From contig NZ_CP140772.1 in NCBI RefSeq assembly GCF_037893185.1, forward strand, positions 6,510,001 to 6,574,000: 64,000 nucleotides of DNA, written 5' to 3'. The notes under the pieces are model-generated. The model searched no databases and had not been told where the DNA came from. It was given only the letters and a program-made list of their open reading frames with translations. Positions 57,114 to 64,000 of this stretch are shown here, piece by piece. Position numbers and translations under genes: made by a program. This stretch comes from Chitinophaga sp. 180180018-3 (GTDB lineage: Bacteria; Bacteroidota; Bacteroidia; Chitinophagales; Chitinophagaceae). Position 1 is the stretch's first letter. The number at the start of each line of letters is the position of its first letter.

Positions 57114-57548
57114 ATGACTGATACTTTCGTCAGTAATCCATCTTTTTTTAAGCTGGATGCTACGCTCAAAAAACTGCGTAACTATTGGCAAAAAACCTTC
57201 GATGCCCAACAGAAGGACATTACAGTGGATCAATGGCTGCTTGTAGAAAATCTTTACAAGCATAAAAAAACCACTCATAACGAGCTCGCCCGTAATACCT
57301 CCAAGGACATTACTACCATTTCCCGTATTATAGAATTACTGGTAAAGAAGCAATTGGTGAAGCGTGAGGCGGATGTACACGACCGCCGGAAAGTATACCT
57401 GCAGCTGACGCCTGCCGGAGTGGAAAAATATAAAGATGTGAAAGCCTTAGTATATGAAATGCGAAAGATCGGATGGAAATCTCTTACTGAGGCGGATTAT
57501 GCTGAACTAACAAGGATACTGGATACTATTTATGCTAATATCCCCTAA
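57114..57548 (+). CDS. MarR-family transcriptional regulator
   Basis: This 144-residue protein has the MarR winged helix: HNELARNTSKDITTISRIIE (recognition helix, about residues 60-80) and the wing VKREADVHDRRKVYLQLTPA. Typical length. It is divergent from the fused E1 gene and two palindromes lie directly before its start, suggesting autoregulation and control of E1. The ligand is unknown. A perfect hairpin ends the gene. Confidence 0.93.
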   Translation: MTDTFVSNPSFFKLDATLKKLRNYWQKTFDAQQKDITVDQWLLVENLYKHKKTTHNELARNTSKDITTISRIIELLVKKQLVKREADVHDRRKVYLQLTPAGVEKYKDVKALVYEMRKIGWKSLTEADYAELTRILDTIYANIP

Positions 57549-57553
57549 GCGAA

Positions 57554-57583
57554 CAGCTACTAGCAGCAGGCTGCTAGTAGCTG
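57554..57583. terminator. Bidirectional hairpin between marR and FAH gene
   Basis: A perfect 14-bp stem, CAGCTACTAGCAGC at 57554-57567 with GCTGCTAGTAGCTG at 57570-57583 and a 2-nt loop, lies between the two convergent stops. Confidence 0.7.
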
Positions 57584-57589
57584 ACAGTG

Positions 57590-58201
57590 CTATTTCACCG
57601 TGAACTCCAGCAAACTGTCGTTCTCAATAAAAGCTTCAAAACTGTCGCCTATATTCGCTGGTCCCACTCCTGCAGGAGTACCCGTAAAAATGAGATCGCC
57701 TATATTCAGTGTAAAGAACCGGGAGATATAGGATACGAGAAAATCGAAAGAAAACAGCAAATCCTGTGTATTTCCCGATTGGGCCAATGCTTTGTTTTTA
57801 TAAAGACAGAAATTGATATCCTTTTTGTCCATTTCGGGGGTAATAGGAATAAAATTGCCTGCCAGCGCAGAATTGTCGAATGCTTTCGCAATTTCCCAGG
57901 GTAACCCTTTGGCCTTCTGCTGATCCTGCAGATCACGGGCCGTAAAGTCGATACCCACAGAGATCTGATCGTAGTACCTGTCGGCAAATTTCTCTTGTAT
58001 ATGCTTACCGTTTTTACTGACCTTCAGTACCAGTTCACATTCATAATGGAGGTTATTGGTAAATTCAGGATAATAAAAGGGGTGACCGTTCTGTAACAGG
58101 GCGCTCTTGGGTTTCATAAACAATACGGGCTCCGTAGGTACTTCGTTCTTCAACTCTTTAGCATGATCGGCATAGTTCCTGCCTACGCAAATGATTTTCA
58201 T
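57590..58201 (-). CDS. Fumarylacetoacetate hydrolase (FAH) family protein
   Basis: The ATG at 58201 gives 203 residues (MKIICVGRNYADHAKELKNE), the start typical of the family; a longer frame to 58225 is rejected. Metal ligands appear in HYECELVLKV (Glu pair) and GIDFTARDLQ (Asp), and the C-terminal GDLIFTGTPAGVGP is conserved. Length matches single-domain FAHD1/YcgM-type acylpyruvase or decarboxylase enzymes. Located 3' of marR (convergent) and 54 bp after pth on the same strand; no pathway link is visible. Confidence 0.92.
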   Translation of the reverse strand: MKIICVGRNYADHAKELKNEVPTEPVLFMKPKSALLQNGHPFYYPEFTNNLHYECELVLKVSKNGKHIQEKFADRYYDQISVGIDFTARDLQDQQKAKGLPWEIAKAFDNSALAGNFIPITPEMDKKDINFCLYKNKALAQSGNTQDLLFSFDFLVSYISRFFTLNIGDLIFTGTPAGVGPANIGDSFEAFIENDSLLEFTVK

Positions 58202-58255
58202 AATGCCATTTGTTTTAAAGATCAAAAAAACTAAACAGGTAACTGCAACAACGCC

Positions 58256-58837
58256 TTACTTCACAGCCGGGAAGGTCAACTTGTTACAGTCGTTCATAGT
58301 ACGTGCAATGCCAATGCTGGCAAAGCTTTCAATAATTTCAGCGCTTTTTTCAATCTTCTCCTGCACAACCGGTTCCTCTGTATTTTTCCATTTTCCCAGC
58401 ACAAACTCAACCTGCCGTCCTTTAGGATAGCTGTTGCCAATACCGAAACGCAACCGGGGATACTGATTGGTGGCTAAGGATTCCTGAATACTTTTCAGTC
58501 CATTATGCCCCGCATCACTGCCCCCCGGGCGTACCCGCATCACATCCAGTGGAAGTGCCAGATCGTCTACGATCACCAGCATATTTTCTACTGGTATCTT
58601 TTCCTTATCCAGCCAGTATTTAACAGCCCGGCCACTCAGATTCATATAAGTAGTAGGCTTGATAACAATGAAACTCTTCCCTTTCCATTTACACTCCGCC
58701 ACATCCGCCAACCGGTCGTTATTAAAAACAGCCTTATGCCTGGCAGCAAAAGCATCCGCCACATCAAAACCTATATTATGACGGGTATGCCGGTATTCCT
58801 CTCCAATGTTACCAAGACCAACGATTAAATACTTCAT
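58256..58837 (-). CDS. pth: Peptidyl-tRNA hydrolase
   Basis: This 193-residue protein has the Pth signature: VGLGNIGEEYRHTRHNIGFD with the catalytic His, TYMNLSGRAV (Asn), and VIVDDLALPLDVMRVRPGGS with Asp, followed by GHNGLKSI. It releases peptides from peptidyl-tRNA after abortive translation. It follows rplY, a common neighbour, with a terminator hairpin at 58871-58898 between them. Confidence 0.95.
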   Translation of the reverse strand: MKYLIVGLGNIGEEYRHTRHNIGFDVADAFAARHKAVFNNDRLADVAECKWKGKSFIVIKPTTYMNLSGRAVKYWLDKEKIPVENMLVIVDDLALPLDVMRVRPGGSDAGHNGLKSIQESLATNQYPRLRFGIGNSYPKGRQVEFVLGKWKNTEEPVVQEKIEKSAEIIESFASIGIARTMNDCNKLTFPAVK

Positions 58838-58870
58838 TGTGATAGCTGTTTTGTTGGAATGAAGAATTAA

Positions 58871-58898
58871 AAAGCCTCTCTAAAAGTAGAGAGGCTTT
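58871..58898 (-). terminator. Rho-independent terminator after rplY
   Basis: A 12-bp perfect stem (AAAGCCTCTCTA with TAGAGAGGCTTT) with a 4-nt loop; on the minus strand TTTAATTC follows. It sits between rplY and pth and may reduce pth readthrough. Confidence 0.8.
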
Positions 58899-58920
58899 CT
58901 GGAAAAATATATCTAAAAGA

Positions 58921-59511
58921 TTATTTCTTCTTAGCGTCTTTTTCAGCAGTAGCTTCTTCCTGACGCAGCTGACGGGTCATTACCACAGAAGCGATAGGAA
59001 TACGTGGAGAGTTAGTGATTTCAACACCTTCAATTTTCACGTCTTCTACGCGGATGTTAGCATTCAGTTCCAGGTTGTCGATGTTAACTTCGATAGTTTC
59101 AACCAGATCTTTAGGCAAAGCTTTTACTTTCAGTGCTTTCAGTTTGCTAACCAGCTTACCACCAGCTTTAACACCTACAGACTGACCAACCAGTTTGATA
59201 GGCAGTGTAACGGTTACTTTCTTGTCATCTACCAGTTCCAGGAAATCGAGATGAGCCAGTTCGTCAGTCACTACATCAAACTGTAGATCCTTCAATACAC
59301 ATTTGTAAGTTTTGTCGCCCAGTTTGATCTCTGCCAGCTGGAAAGCGTCAGTGTATACCAGGTTCTTAAATGCTTTTGCAGGAGCTGAAAAATTTACAGT
59401 TTCCGCACCCCCGTAAATAACACAAGGCACTTGTTCCTCAGAACGGATCTGGCGGGTGGCTTTTTTGCCGAATTCGCTCCTGAGTTGTCCTTCTACGGTT
59501 ATTGTTTTCAT
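58921..59511 (-). CDS. rplY: 50S ribosomal protein L25 (general stress protein Ctc form)
   Basis: This 196-residue protein has the L25 5S-rRNA-binding domain (residues 1-95; GQLRSEFGKKATRQIR, VPCVIYGG) and the C-terminal CTC domain (VTLPIKLVGQSVGVKAGGKL, about 100-185), with a Lys-rich end. This is the long form. It lies between prs and pth, the usual order prs-rplY-pth in many bacteria. Confidence 0.96.
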   Translation of the reverse strand: MKTITVEGQLRSEFGKKATRQIRSEEQVPCVIYGGAETVNFSAPAKAFKNLVYTDAFQLAEIKLGDKTYKCVLKDLQFDVVTDELAHLDFLELVDDKKVTVTLPIKLVGQSVGVKAGGKLVSKLKALKVKALPKDLVETIEVNIDNLELNANIRVEDVKIEGVEITNSPRIPIASVVMTRQLRQEEATAEKDAKKK

Positions 59512-59548
59512 TGTTTAGACAATTTATTTTGATGAATAAAATACGTTA

Positions 59549-60517
59549 TCAATCGCCTCTGCGATGGCTGTGAATGAACAGGCTGGTGATAGACTTGTTT
59601 TCGTGCATATTGCGGATAGCTACCGCGAAAAGCTCTGCAACAGAGATCACCTTGATCTTGGAACCCGGAGCCTGTGGTTTAATGGGAATAGTATCACATA
59701 CTACCATTTCCTCCAGTACGGATTTTTCGATGTTTTCGTAGGCATTTCCGCTGAAAACGGGATGCGTACAAAATGCGCGCACACTTCTGGCGCCTTTTTC
59801 CATGAGGAGATTAGCGGCCTTCGACAGCGTACCGGCTGTATCACAAATATCGTCAATGAGCACGATGTCCCGGTTAGTTACATCTCCGATCACTACCATC
59901 GATGCAATCTCGTTGGCACGCTTACGATGTTTATCACAGATAACCATCTCTGCATTAAAGTAGCTGGCTACTTCACGTACCCTATTGGTACTACCTACGT
60001 CAGGGGACGCAAAGGTAAGATTTTCCAGCTTTAAATTCTCTATATAAGGAATAAAAATCGCAGAACTATCCAGGTGATCTACCGGGATATCGAAGAATCC
60101 CTGTATCTGCGGAGCATGCAAATCCATGGTAATCACCCTGTTAGCACCTGCAGAAGTCAGCAGGTTGGCTACCAGTTTCGATCCGATCGCTACACGGGGT
60201 TTATCTTTCCTGTCCTGGCGCGCATAGCCGAAATAAGGGATCACAGCGGTGATATAACCGGCGGAAGCCCTTTTGGCGGCGTCTATCATCAGCAGCAGTT
60301 CCAGCAGGTTATCCGAAGGAGCGCTGGTACCCTGAATGAGAAAAACATAGTCACCACGGATACTCTCCAGGAAAACGGGCTGTATTTCGCCGTCACTGAA
60401 TTTCTGGATCTTTACTTTACCAAGACCGCCATTAAGACCTTTGCCATATTTTTTGGCAATTTTTTCGGCTAATGCCGGATTACTGTTACCTGTGAAGATT
60501 TTTACTGAAGGTTGCAT
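59549..60517 (-). CDS. prs: Ribose-phosphate pyrophosphokinase
   Basis: This 322-residue protein has PRPP synthetase motifs: KIFTGNSNPALAEKIAKKYG, FLIQGTSAPSDNLLELLLMI, YFGYARQDRKDKPR (ATP site), MDLHAPQIQGFFDIPVDHL, and the PRPP-binding loop VLIDDICDTAGTL. It makes PRPP from ribose-5-phosphate and ATP for nucleotide, His and Trp synthesis. It heads the prs-rplY-pth group and a TAnnTTTG-type element lies 27 bp before its start. Confidence 0.97.
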   Translation of the reverse strand: MQPSVKIFTGNSNPALAEKIAKKYGKGLNGGLGKVKIQKFSDGEIQPVFLESIRGDYVFLIQGTSAPSDNLLELLLMIDAAKRASAGYITAVIPYFGYARQDRKDKPRVAIGSKLVANLLTSAGANRVITMDLHAPQIQGFFDIPVDHLDSSAIFIPYIENLKLENLTFASPDVGSTNRVREVASYFNAEMVICDKHRKRANEIASMVVIGDVTNRDIVLIDDICDTAGTLSKAANLLMEKGARSVRAFCTHPVFSGNAYENIEKSVLEEMVVCDTIPIKPQAPGSKIKVISVAELFAVAIRNMHENKSITSLFIHSHRRGD

Positions 60518-60543
60518 ACTGGATACAAGTGGAAAAGAGGTTG

Positions 60544-60551
60544 CAAAACTA
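60544..60551 (-). promoter_or_regulatory. Candidate -7 element of prs
   Basis: TAGTTTTG on the minus strand fits TAnnTTTG exactly and lies 27 bp before the prs ATG. No matching -33 TTTG was seen at the usual distance. Confidence 0.4.
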
Positions 60552-60748
60552 GGATTTTTGGGAGTACCAGCCTGATTTTTTTTCGTCAGTCATTCATATA
60601 ATTATTTTTAAATAATTATACATTCATCATTTTTATACTTTTAAAAAAGGTAAAAGGCCCCGAAAATCCCTATGACGATCGGAACCGAAAATAATAATTT
60701 TATAATGATTGGTAATGGAAAAGGAATAAAAATCCGGGGATGAGTTCG

Positions 60749-60756
60749 TATATTTG
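60749..60756 (+). promoter_or_regulatory. Candidate -7 element of radC
   Basis: TATATTTG fits TAnnTTTG exactly and lies 24 bp before the radC ATG at 60781. The -33 element is not clear. Confidence 0.45.
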
Positions 60757-60780
60757 TTTACCTCGAATAACAGATGAGTT

Positions 60781-61488
60781 ATGTTTGTTAATGTTAACCC
60801 GGCTCCTCACCTGGCTATATGTCGCTGGCCAGAAAATGAACAGCCCAGAGAAAAATTAATGACTAATGGCGCCAATGCACTGAGCGATGCAGAATTGTTG
60901 GCCATACTCCTGAACACCGGGCATAAAAGTAAATCGGCTGTGGAGCTGGCAACGGAAATATTGCGCCTGGTACACAACAACCTTTCTGAATTAGGGAAAG
61001 TCAACCTCCGGCAATTGAAAAAACTGCGCGGAATGGGCTGTGCCAAAGCTGTTACCGTGCTTGCGGCCATGGAACTGGCCCGCAGGAAGCAGGCAGGGCA
61101 GGTTCACCGGAAAACCATTATCCGATGTGGTGCAGATGCCGCTCTTTTTTTTAAGCCCCTGCTTGCCGACCAGCCACATGAGTCGTTTCATGTGATGTAC
61201 CTGAGCCACGCCAACAAAGTACTCAAAAGCCATTGCCTCAGTGTTGGAGGGATGACCAGCACTATCGTGGATCCGCGGATTGTCTTCCGCGAAGCCCTGG
61301 AAGTAAATGCCACCAAGCTGTTGCTGTGCCATAATCATCCCTCTGGCAGTCTTCATCCCAGCGATGCAGATATCAGGATCACCAAAAAGATACGCGAAGG
61401 AAGCCGCCTTCTCGACATGGAGGTAATAGACCATATTATCGTTTCAGAAACAGGGTATTACAGCCTTGCAGAAGAAGGGATGATATAA
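60781..61488 (+). CDS. radC: RadC family JAB/MPN protein
   Basis: This 235-residue protein has the RadC opening (NEQPREKLMTNGANALSDAE), helix-hairpin-helix (LRQLKKLRGMGCAKAV) and a JAMM metal site (CHNHPSGSLHPSDADIRITK: two His, Ser, Asp). Although named for DNA repair, the biochemical role of RadC is unsettled. It starts a plus-strand pair with the Gfo/Idh gene, whose ATG lies 46 bp further on. Confidence 0.95.
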   Translation: MFVNVNPAPHLAICRWPENEQPREKLMTNGANALSDAELLAILLNTGHKSKSAVELATEILRLVHNNLSELGKVNLRQLKKLRGMGCAKAVTVLAAMELARRKQAGQVHRKTIIRCGADAALFFKPLLADQPHESFHVMYLSHANKVLKSHCLSVGGMTSTIVDPRIVFREALEVNATKLLLCHNHPSGSLHPSDADIRITKKIREGSRLLDMEVIDHIIVSETGYYSLAEEGMI

Positions 61489-61534
61489 ATCCGCAAATGT
61501 GTTTTACTTTCGCACATATTTATTCATTTTTCAT

Positions 61535-62494
61535 ATGCTCAAAATAGGACTCTTTGGAGTAGGACATTTAGGTAAGATACACCTCTCTCAACTGGCCACC
61601 ATGAAAGACGTAGAAGTGATCGGCTTCTATGATCCCAGCAACAACAACGCTGCCAGCATTTCCGAGCAATATAATGTTCCGCGCTTTGCTTCCGCAGAAG
61701 AGCTGATACAGGCCTCCGATGCCATCGATATCGTGGCGCCCACCACCATGCACTTCAAACTATGTGAACTTGCCATCCGCAATGGCAAACACATATTTGT
61801 GGAAAAACCCATGACCAATACCATGGAGGAAGCCAAAACCCTGGTAAAACTGGTGGATGAAGCCAATATCAAATTCCAGGTAGGACATGTGGAGCGATTC
61901 AATCCCGCTTACCTGGCCCTCAAAGGATATGACCTGAAACCCATGTTCATAGAGGTGCACCGCCTGGCCGAATTCAACCCGCGAGGTACCGATGTCAGCG
62001 TGATCCTCGATCTGATGATTCACGACATCGACATTGTGCTGAGCATCGTAAAATCAACGGTAAGCCGCATTTCTGCCAGTGGCGTTGCCGTAATGAGCGA
62101 TACCCCGGATATTGCCAACGTAAGAATCGAATTCCATAACGGCTGCGTCGCTAATCTGACCTCCAGCCGCATCTCCCTGAAGAAAATGCGTAAAATGCGC
62201 CTTTTCCAGAAAGATGCCTATATCGGAATCGATTTCCTCGACAAGAAAACCGAGATCATTAAACTCAAAACACCGGAAGACGAAGGACTTTTCACACTGG
62301 ACATCGAAACCAACAGCGGGAAGAAAACCATCGCCATCGATAATCCGGAAATCAAACAGTCGAACGCGATACGAATGGAACTGGAAATGTTCCGCGACAG
62401 CATCCTGCAAAACAAACCAGTGGCGGTAAACGCCATCGACGGCTTGCAGGCGATGGATGTAGCGCATCAGATTTTAGCGAAGATGAAAAATTAA
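61535..62494 (+). CDS. Gfo/Idh/MocA family oxidoreductase
   Basis: The ATG at 61535 gives 319 residues beginning LKIGLFGVGHLGKIHLSQ, the Rossmann site; a GTG at 61499 adds 12 unlikely residues. EKPMTNTMEEAKTLV (Lys of the EKP motif) and GHVERFNPAYLAL are typical, and the second domain (DVSVILDLMIHDIDIVLSIV) follows with the GxxxHxxD-like motif. NAD(P)-dependent sugar or amino-sugar dehydrogenase; substrate unknown. Its stop codon (KMKN then TAA) lies in the left arm of palindrome D. Confidence 0.93.
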   Translation: MLKIGLFGVGHLGKIHLSQLATMKDVEVIGFYDPSNNNAASISEQYNVPRFASAEELIQASDAIDIVAPTTMHFKLCELAIRNGKHIFVEKPMTNTMEEAKTLVKLVDEANIKFQVGHVERFNPAYLALKGYDLKPMFIEVHRLAEFNPRGTDVSVILDLMIHDIDIVLSIVKSTVSRISASGVAVMSDTPDIANVRIEFHNGCVANLTSSRISLKKMRKMRLFQKDAYIGIDFLDKKTEIIKLKTPEDEGLFTLDIETNSGKKTIAIDNPEIKQSNAIRMELEMFRDSILQNKPVAVNAIDGLQAMDVAHQILAKMKN

Positions 62495-62598
62495 GAATTA
62501 GGAGTTACGAAATAACCCGAAGACCTTAGCGAGTAACAGAATAATATCATTACTCGCTAAGGTCTTCGGGTTATTTCGTAATTCCTAATTCTTAATTT
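62488..62598. repeat. Heptad-armed long palindrome D at convergent gene ends
   Basis: A 49-bp stem with one mismatch (62488-62536 with 62550-62598) and a 13-nt loop. Arms read AAATTAA, GAATTAG, GAATTAC, GAAATAA, then CCCGAAGACCTTAGCGAG. The left arm holds the Gfo/Idh stop (62492-62494); the right arm encodes the end EIKN and TAG stop of IspD (62585-62587). Confidence 0.9.
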
Positions 62599-63265
62599 CT
62601 CTCACCAGCGTTTCCGCAATGATAAAATCCACCGGCTTTGTAATCTTGATATTTGCTTCTTCACCCGGTATCAGATGTACAGGATGTCCCAGCCGTTCCA
62701 CCACAGTTGCCTCATCAGTAAACAGCGGGTCGTAAGGCAGTTCAAATGCAGGCAGGATCAGGTCGGAAAGGAATGTCTGCGGAGTTTGGATGATGCGGTA
62801 ATGATCCCGGTTCACCGCAATATTCCCGGCGTTAGTTATCTCCCTTATACTATCTTTCATTTCTATCACCGGAATAGCACTTCCGTGATGTATTGCACCC
62901 TCATAACAGGAACGCACCAACGCAGGAGACACCAGCGGCCGTACACCGTCATGTACAAACACTACAGCCGGGCCTTTCACTTCCTGCAATCCATTTTTCA
63001 CTGAATGAAAACGCGTTTCTCCACCCTTCACAAAAGTCAGGGCTGGTGGCTGCTCAAAGTAAGTCAACAACTGATTCGCAAATGTAAAATGGGCTTCAGG
63101 AAGCACCAGCACAATCTCCATATCAGGAAATGATGCCGCAAAAGCTGCGATAGTATGGTATAGGACCGGTTTACCGGCCAAAGGCATAAATTGCTTGGGT
63201 ACAGCACTTTGCATACGGGTGCCGGAACCTCCGGCAACGATGATGGCAACTTTTCGGTATTCCAT
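62585..63265 (-). CDS. ispD: 2-C-methyl-D-erythritol 4-phosphate cytidylyltransferase
   Basis: This 226-residue protein has the CTP-binding loop AGGSGTRMQSAVPKQFMPL, VHDGVRPLVSP, and ITKPVDFIIAE near the end. It makes CDP-ME in the MEP isoprenoid pathway. The last residues EIKN and stop are inside palindrome D. It follows queA with palindrome E between them, on the same strand. Confidence 0.96.
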   Translation of the reverse strand: MEYRKVAIIVAGGSGTRMQSAVPKQFMPLAGKPVLYHTIAAFAASFPDMEIVLVLPEAHFTFANQLLTYFEQPPALTFVKGGETRFHSVKNGLQEVKGPAVVFVHDGVRPLVSPALVRSCYEGAIHHGSAIPVIEMKDSIREITNAGNIAVNRDHYRIIQTPQTFLSDLILPAFELPYDPLFTDEATVVERLGHPVHLIPGEEANIKITKPVDFIIAETLVREIKN

Positions 63266-63280
63266 GTTGATGGAATTACG

Positions 63281-63385
63281 AATTAAGAATTACCAATTAC
63301 AAATAAAGCGAAGATCATAGCGAATGAATATTAACAATCTTTCCGCTAAGGTCTTCGCTTTATTTGTAATTGGTAATTCTTAATT
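63281..63385. repeat. Heptad-armed long palindrome E between queA and ispD
   Basis: A 42-bp stem (63281-63322 with 63344-63385; a few mismatches in the core) with a 21-nt loop. Arms are AATTAAGAATTACCAATTAC plus AAATAAA, core GCGAAGACCTTAGCG on the right-arm complement. Outer GAATTAN units continue past both arms, and the TAA stop of queA (63391-63393) abuts the right side. It lies just before the ispD start. Confidence 0.85.
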
Positions 63386-63390
63386 CTTAA

Positions 63391-64000
63391 TTAGATAATC
63401 AGCATCGCGTCTCCATAGCTGAAGAAACGATATTTCTCCTTAATGGCCTGTTGATACGCTTCCATGATCAGATCATAACCGGCAAAAGCACAGGTCATGA
63501 TCAGCAAACTGGTTTTAGGCAGATGGAAGTTGGTCACCAATGCATTAGGAATAGCAAAATCGTAAGGTGGGTGAATGAAGGTATTAGTCCATCCCTCTGC
63601 TGCTTTCAGATGATTCTGCGCAGTCACAGACGATTCTACCGCTCTTACGGAAGTAGTACCGATTGCACAGATCTTGCGGTTCTCTTCTTTCGCCTTGTTC
63701 ACTACCTTTACTGCATGTTCTTCGATGTGGAAATATTCCGCATCCATTTTATGCTTGCTCAGGTCTTCCACCTCAATCGGGCGGAAAGTACCCAAACCTG
63801 TATGCAGGGTTACCTCTGCAAACTTAACACCCTTGATCTCCAAACGCTTGATTAACTCGCGGCTGAAGTGCAAACCTGCTGTAGGTGCTGCTACCGCACC
63901 TTCGTATTTGGCATATACGGTCTGATAACGCTCTTTATCCTCTTCTTCAGGCTTACGTTTAATATACTTGGGCAACGGGGTTTCTCCCAGCTGGTCCAGT
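63391..64000 (-). CDS. queA: tRNA preQ1(34) S-adenosylmethionine ribosyltransferase-isomerase, partial (5' end beyond window)
   Basis: The frame is open to the right edge: the first visible residues read [15 protein letters not shown], a conserved QueA segment (LGExPLPPYI in the family), so the ATG at 63975 is internal. [40 protein letters not shown] and the C-terminal [13 protein letters not shown] ending are diagnostic. About 200 C-terminal residues of roughly 350 are present. It catalyses formation of epoxyqueuosine at position 34 of tRNA. Its stop touches palindrome E. Confidence 0.95.
   Translation of the reverse strand, partial: LDQLGETPLPKYIKRKPEEEDKERYQTVYAKYEGAVAAPTAGLHFSRELIKRLEIKGVKFAEVTLHTGLGTFRPIEVEDLSKHKMDAEYFHIEEHAVKVVNKAKEENRKICAIGTTSVRAVESSVTAQNHLKAAEGWTNTFIHPPYDFAIPNALVTNFHLPKTSLLIMTCAFAGYDLIMEAYQQAIKEKYRFFSYGDAMLII

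Noticed and set aside
53390..63385. CRISPR array as explanation for the repeated GAATTAN words
   Set aside because: The repeats form inverted, not direct, arrays, the unit is 7 nt, and there are no spacers or cas genes.
63391..63975. Short QueA starting at the internal ATG (63975)
   Set aside because: The frame is open to the window edge and the upstream residues match conserved QueA sequence, so the gene is truncated by the window rather than short.

Overview
The window looks like chromosome of a Bacteroidota soil bacterium, most probably Chitinophaga or a close relative. This is an inference from content. It has three SusC/SusD pairs (one SusC frameshifted), an ECF-sigma/FecR/STN-SusC circuit, a DUF4280 PAAR-like/VgrG cargo cluster, AT-rich promoters with TAnnTTTG-type -7 elements and no clear Shine-Dalgarno sequences, and a class I-type lanthipeptide locus with a split LanB like that known from Chitinophaga pinensis (pinensins).

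Layout. 1-7339 (minus strand): the maturation and export end of a lanthipeptide cluster. It holds a peptidase-containing ABC exporter, a split LanB dehydratase and a LanC-like cyclase that runs off the left edge; no precursor gene is visible. 7576-16389 (plus): ECF sigma factor, FecR anti-sigma, STN-containing SusC, SusD and a GH43 glycosidase, forming a self-regulated hemicellulose utilization locus. 16399-20062: an AAA ATPase and a YncE-like propeller/phosphoesterase. 20174-27641 (minus): a SusD plus frameshifted SusC, a phospholipase-D-like protein and an orphan ECF sigma. 28103-37272 (minus): a seven-gene, tightly coupled VgrG / zincin / secreted small protein / unknown / DUF4280 PAAR-like / 995-aa unknown / lipoprotein operon, read here as a type VI (or related contractile) secretion cargo island with two effector-immunity candidates and no structural secretion genes. 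37542-48129: DUF2339 membrane protein, glycerophosphodiesterase, TraB/GumN, NIPSNAP, a divergent LysR/SDR pair, serine hydrolase, initiator tRNA and YiaA. 48200-53385: an operator-rich leader followed by a second intact SusC/SusD pair. 53484-64000: MutS-like ATPase, fused E1 2-oxoacid dehydrogenase with a divergent MarR regulator, FAH hydrolase, pth, rplY, prs, radC, a Gfo/Idh oxidoreductase, ispD and the 3' part of queA.

The most unusual non-coding signal is a family of five long palindromes (arms 34-49 bp or more) placed exactly at gene 3' ends. Their arms are built from 7-nt repeats (GAATTAN-like in four, CTAANNN-like in one), and three share an inner GCGAAGACCTTAGCG-like core. Several supply the stop codon and last residues of the adjacent protein. 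Ordinary short hairpins terminate most other genes. The other points worth a second look are the LanC-like cyclase that has lost two of three zinc ligands, the VgrG cargo island, the SusC +1 frameshift, and two operator clusters (AAATCGATTT-type before the second intact SusC; tandem GTTGC-N4-GCAAC between MarR and E1).
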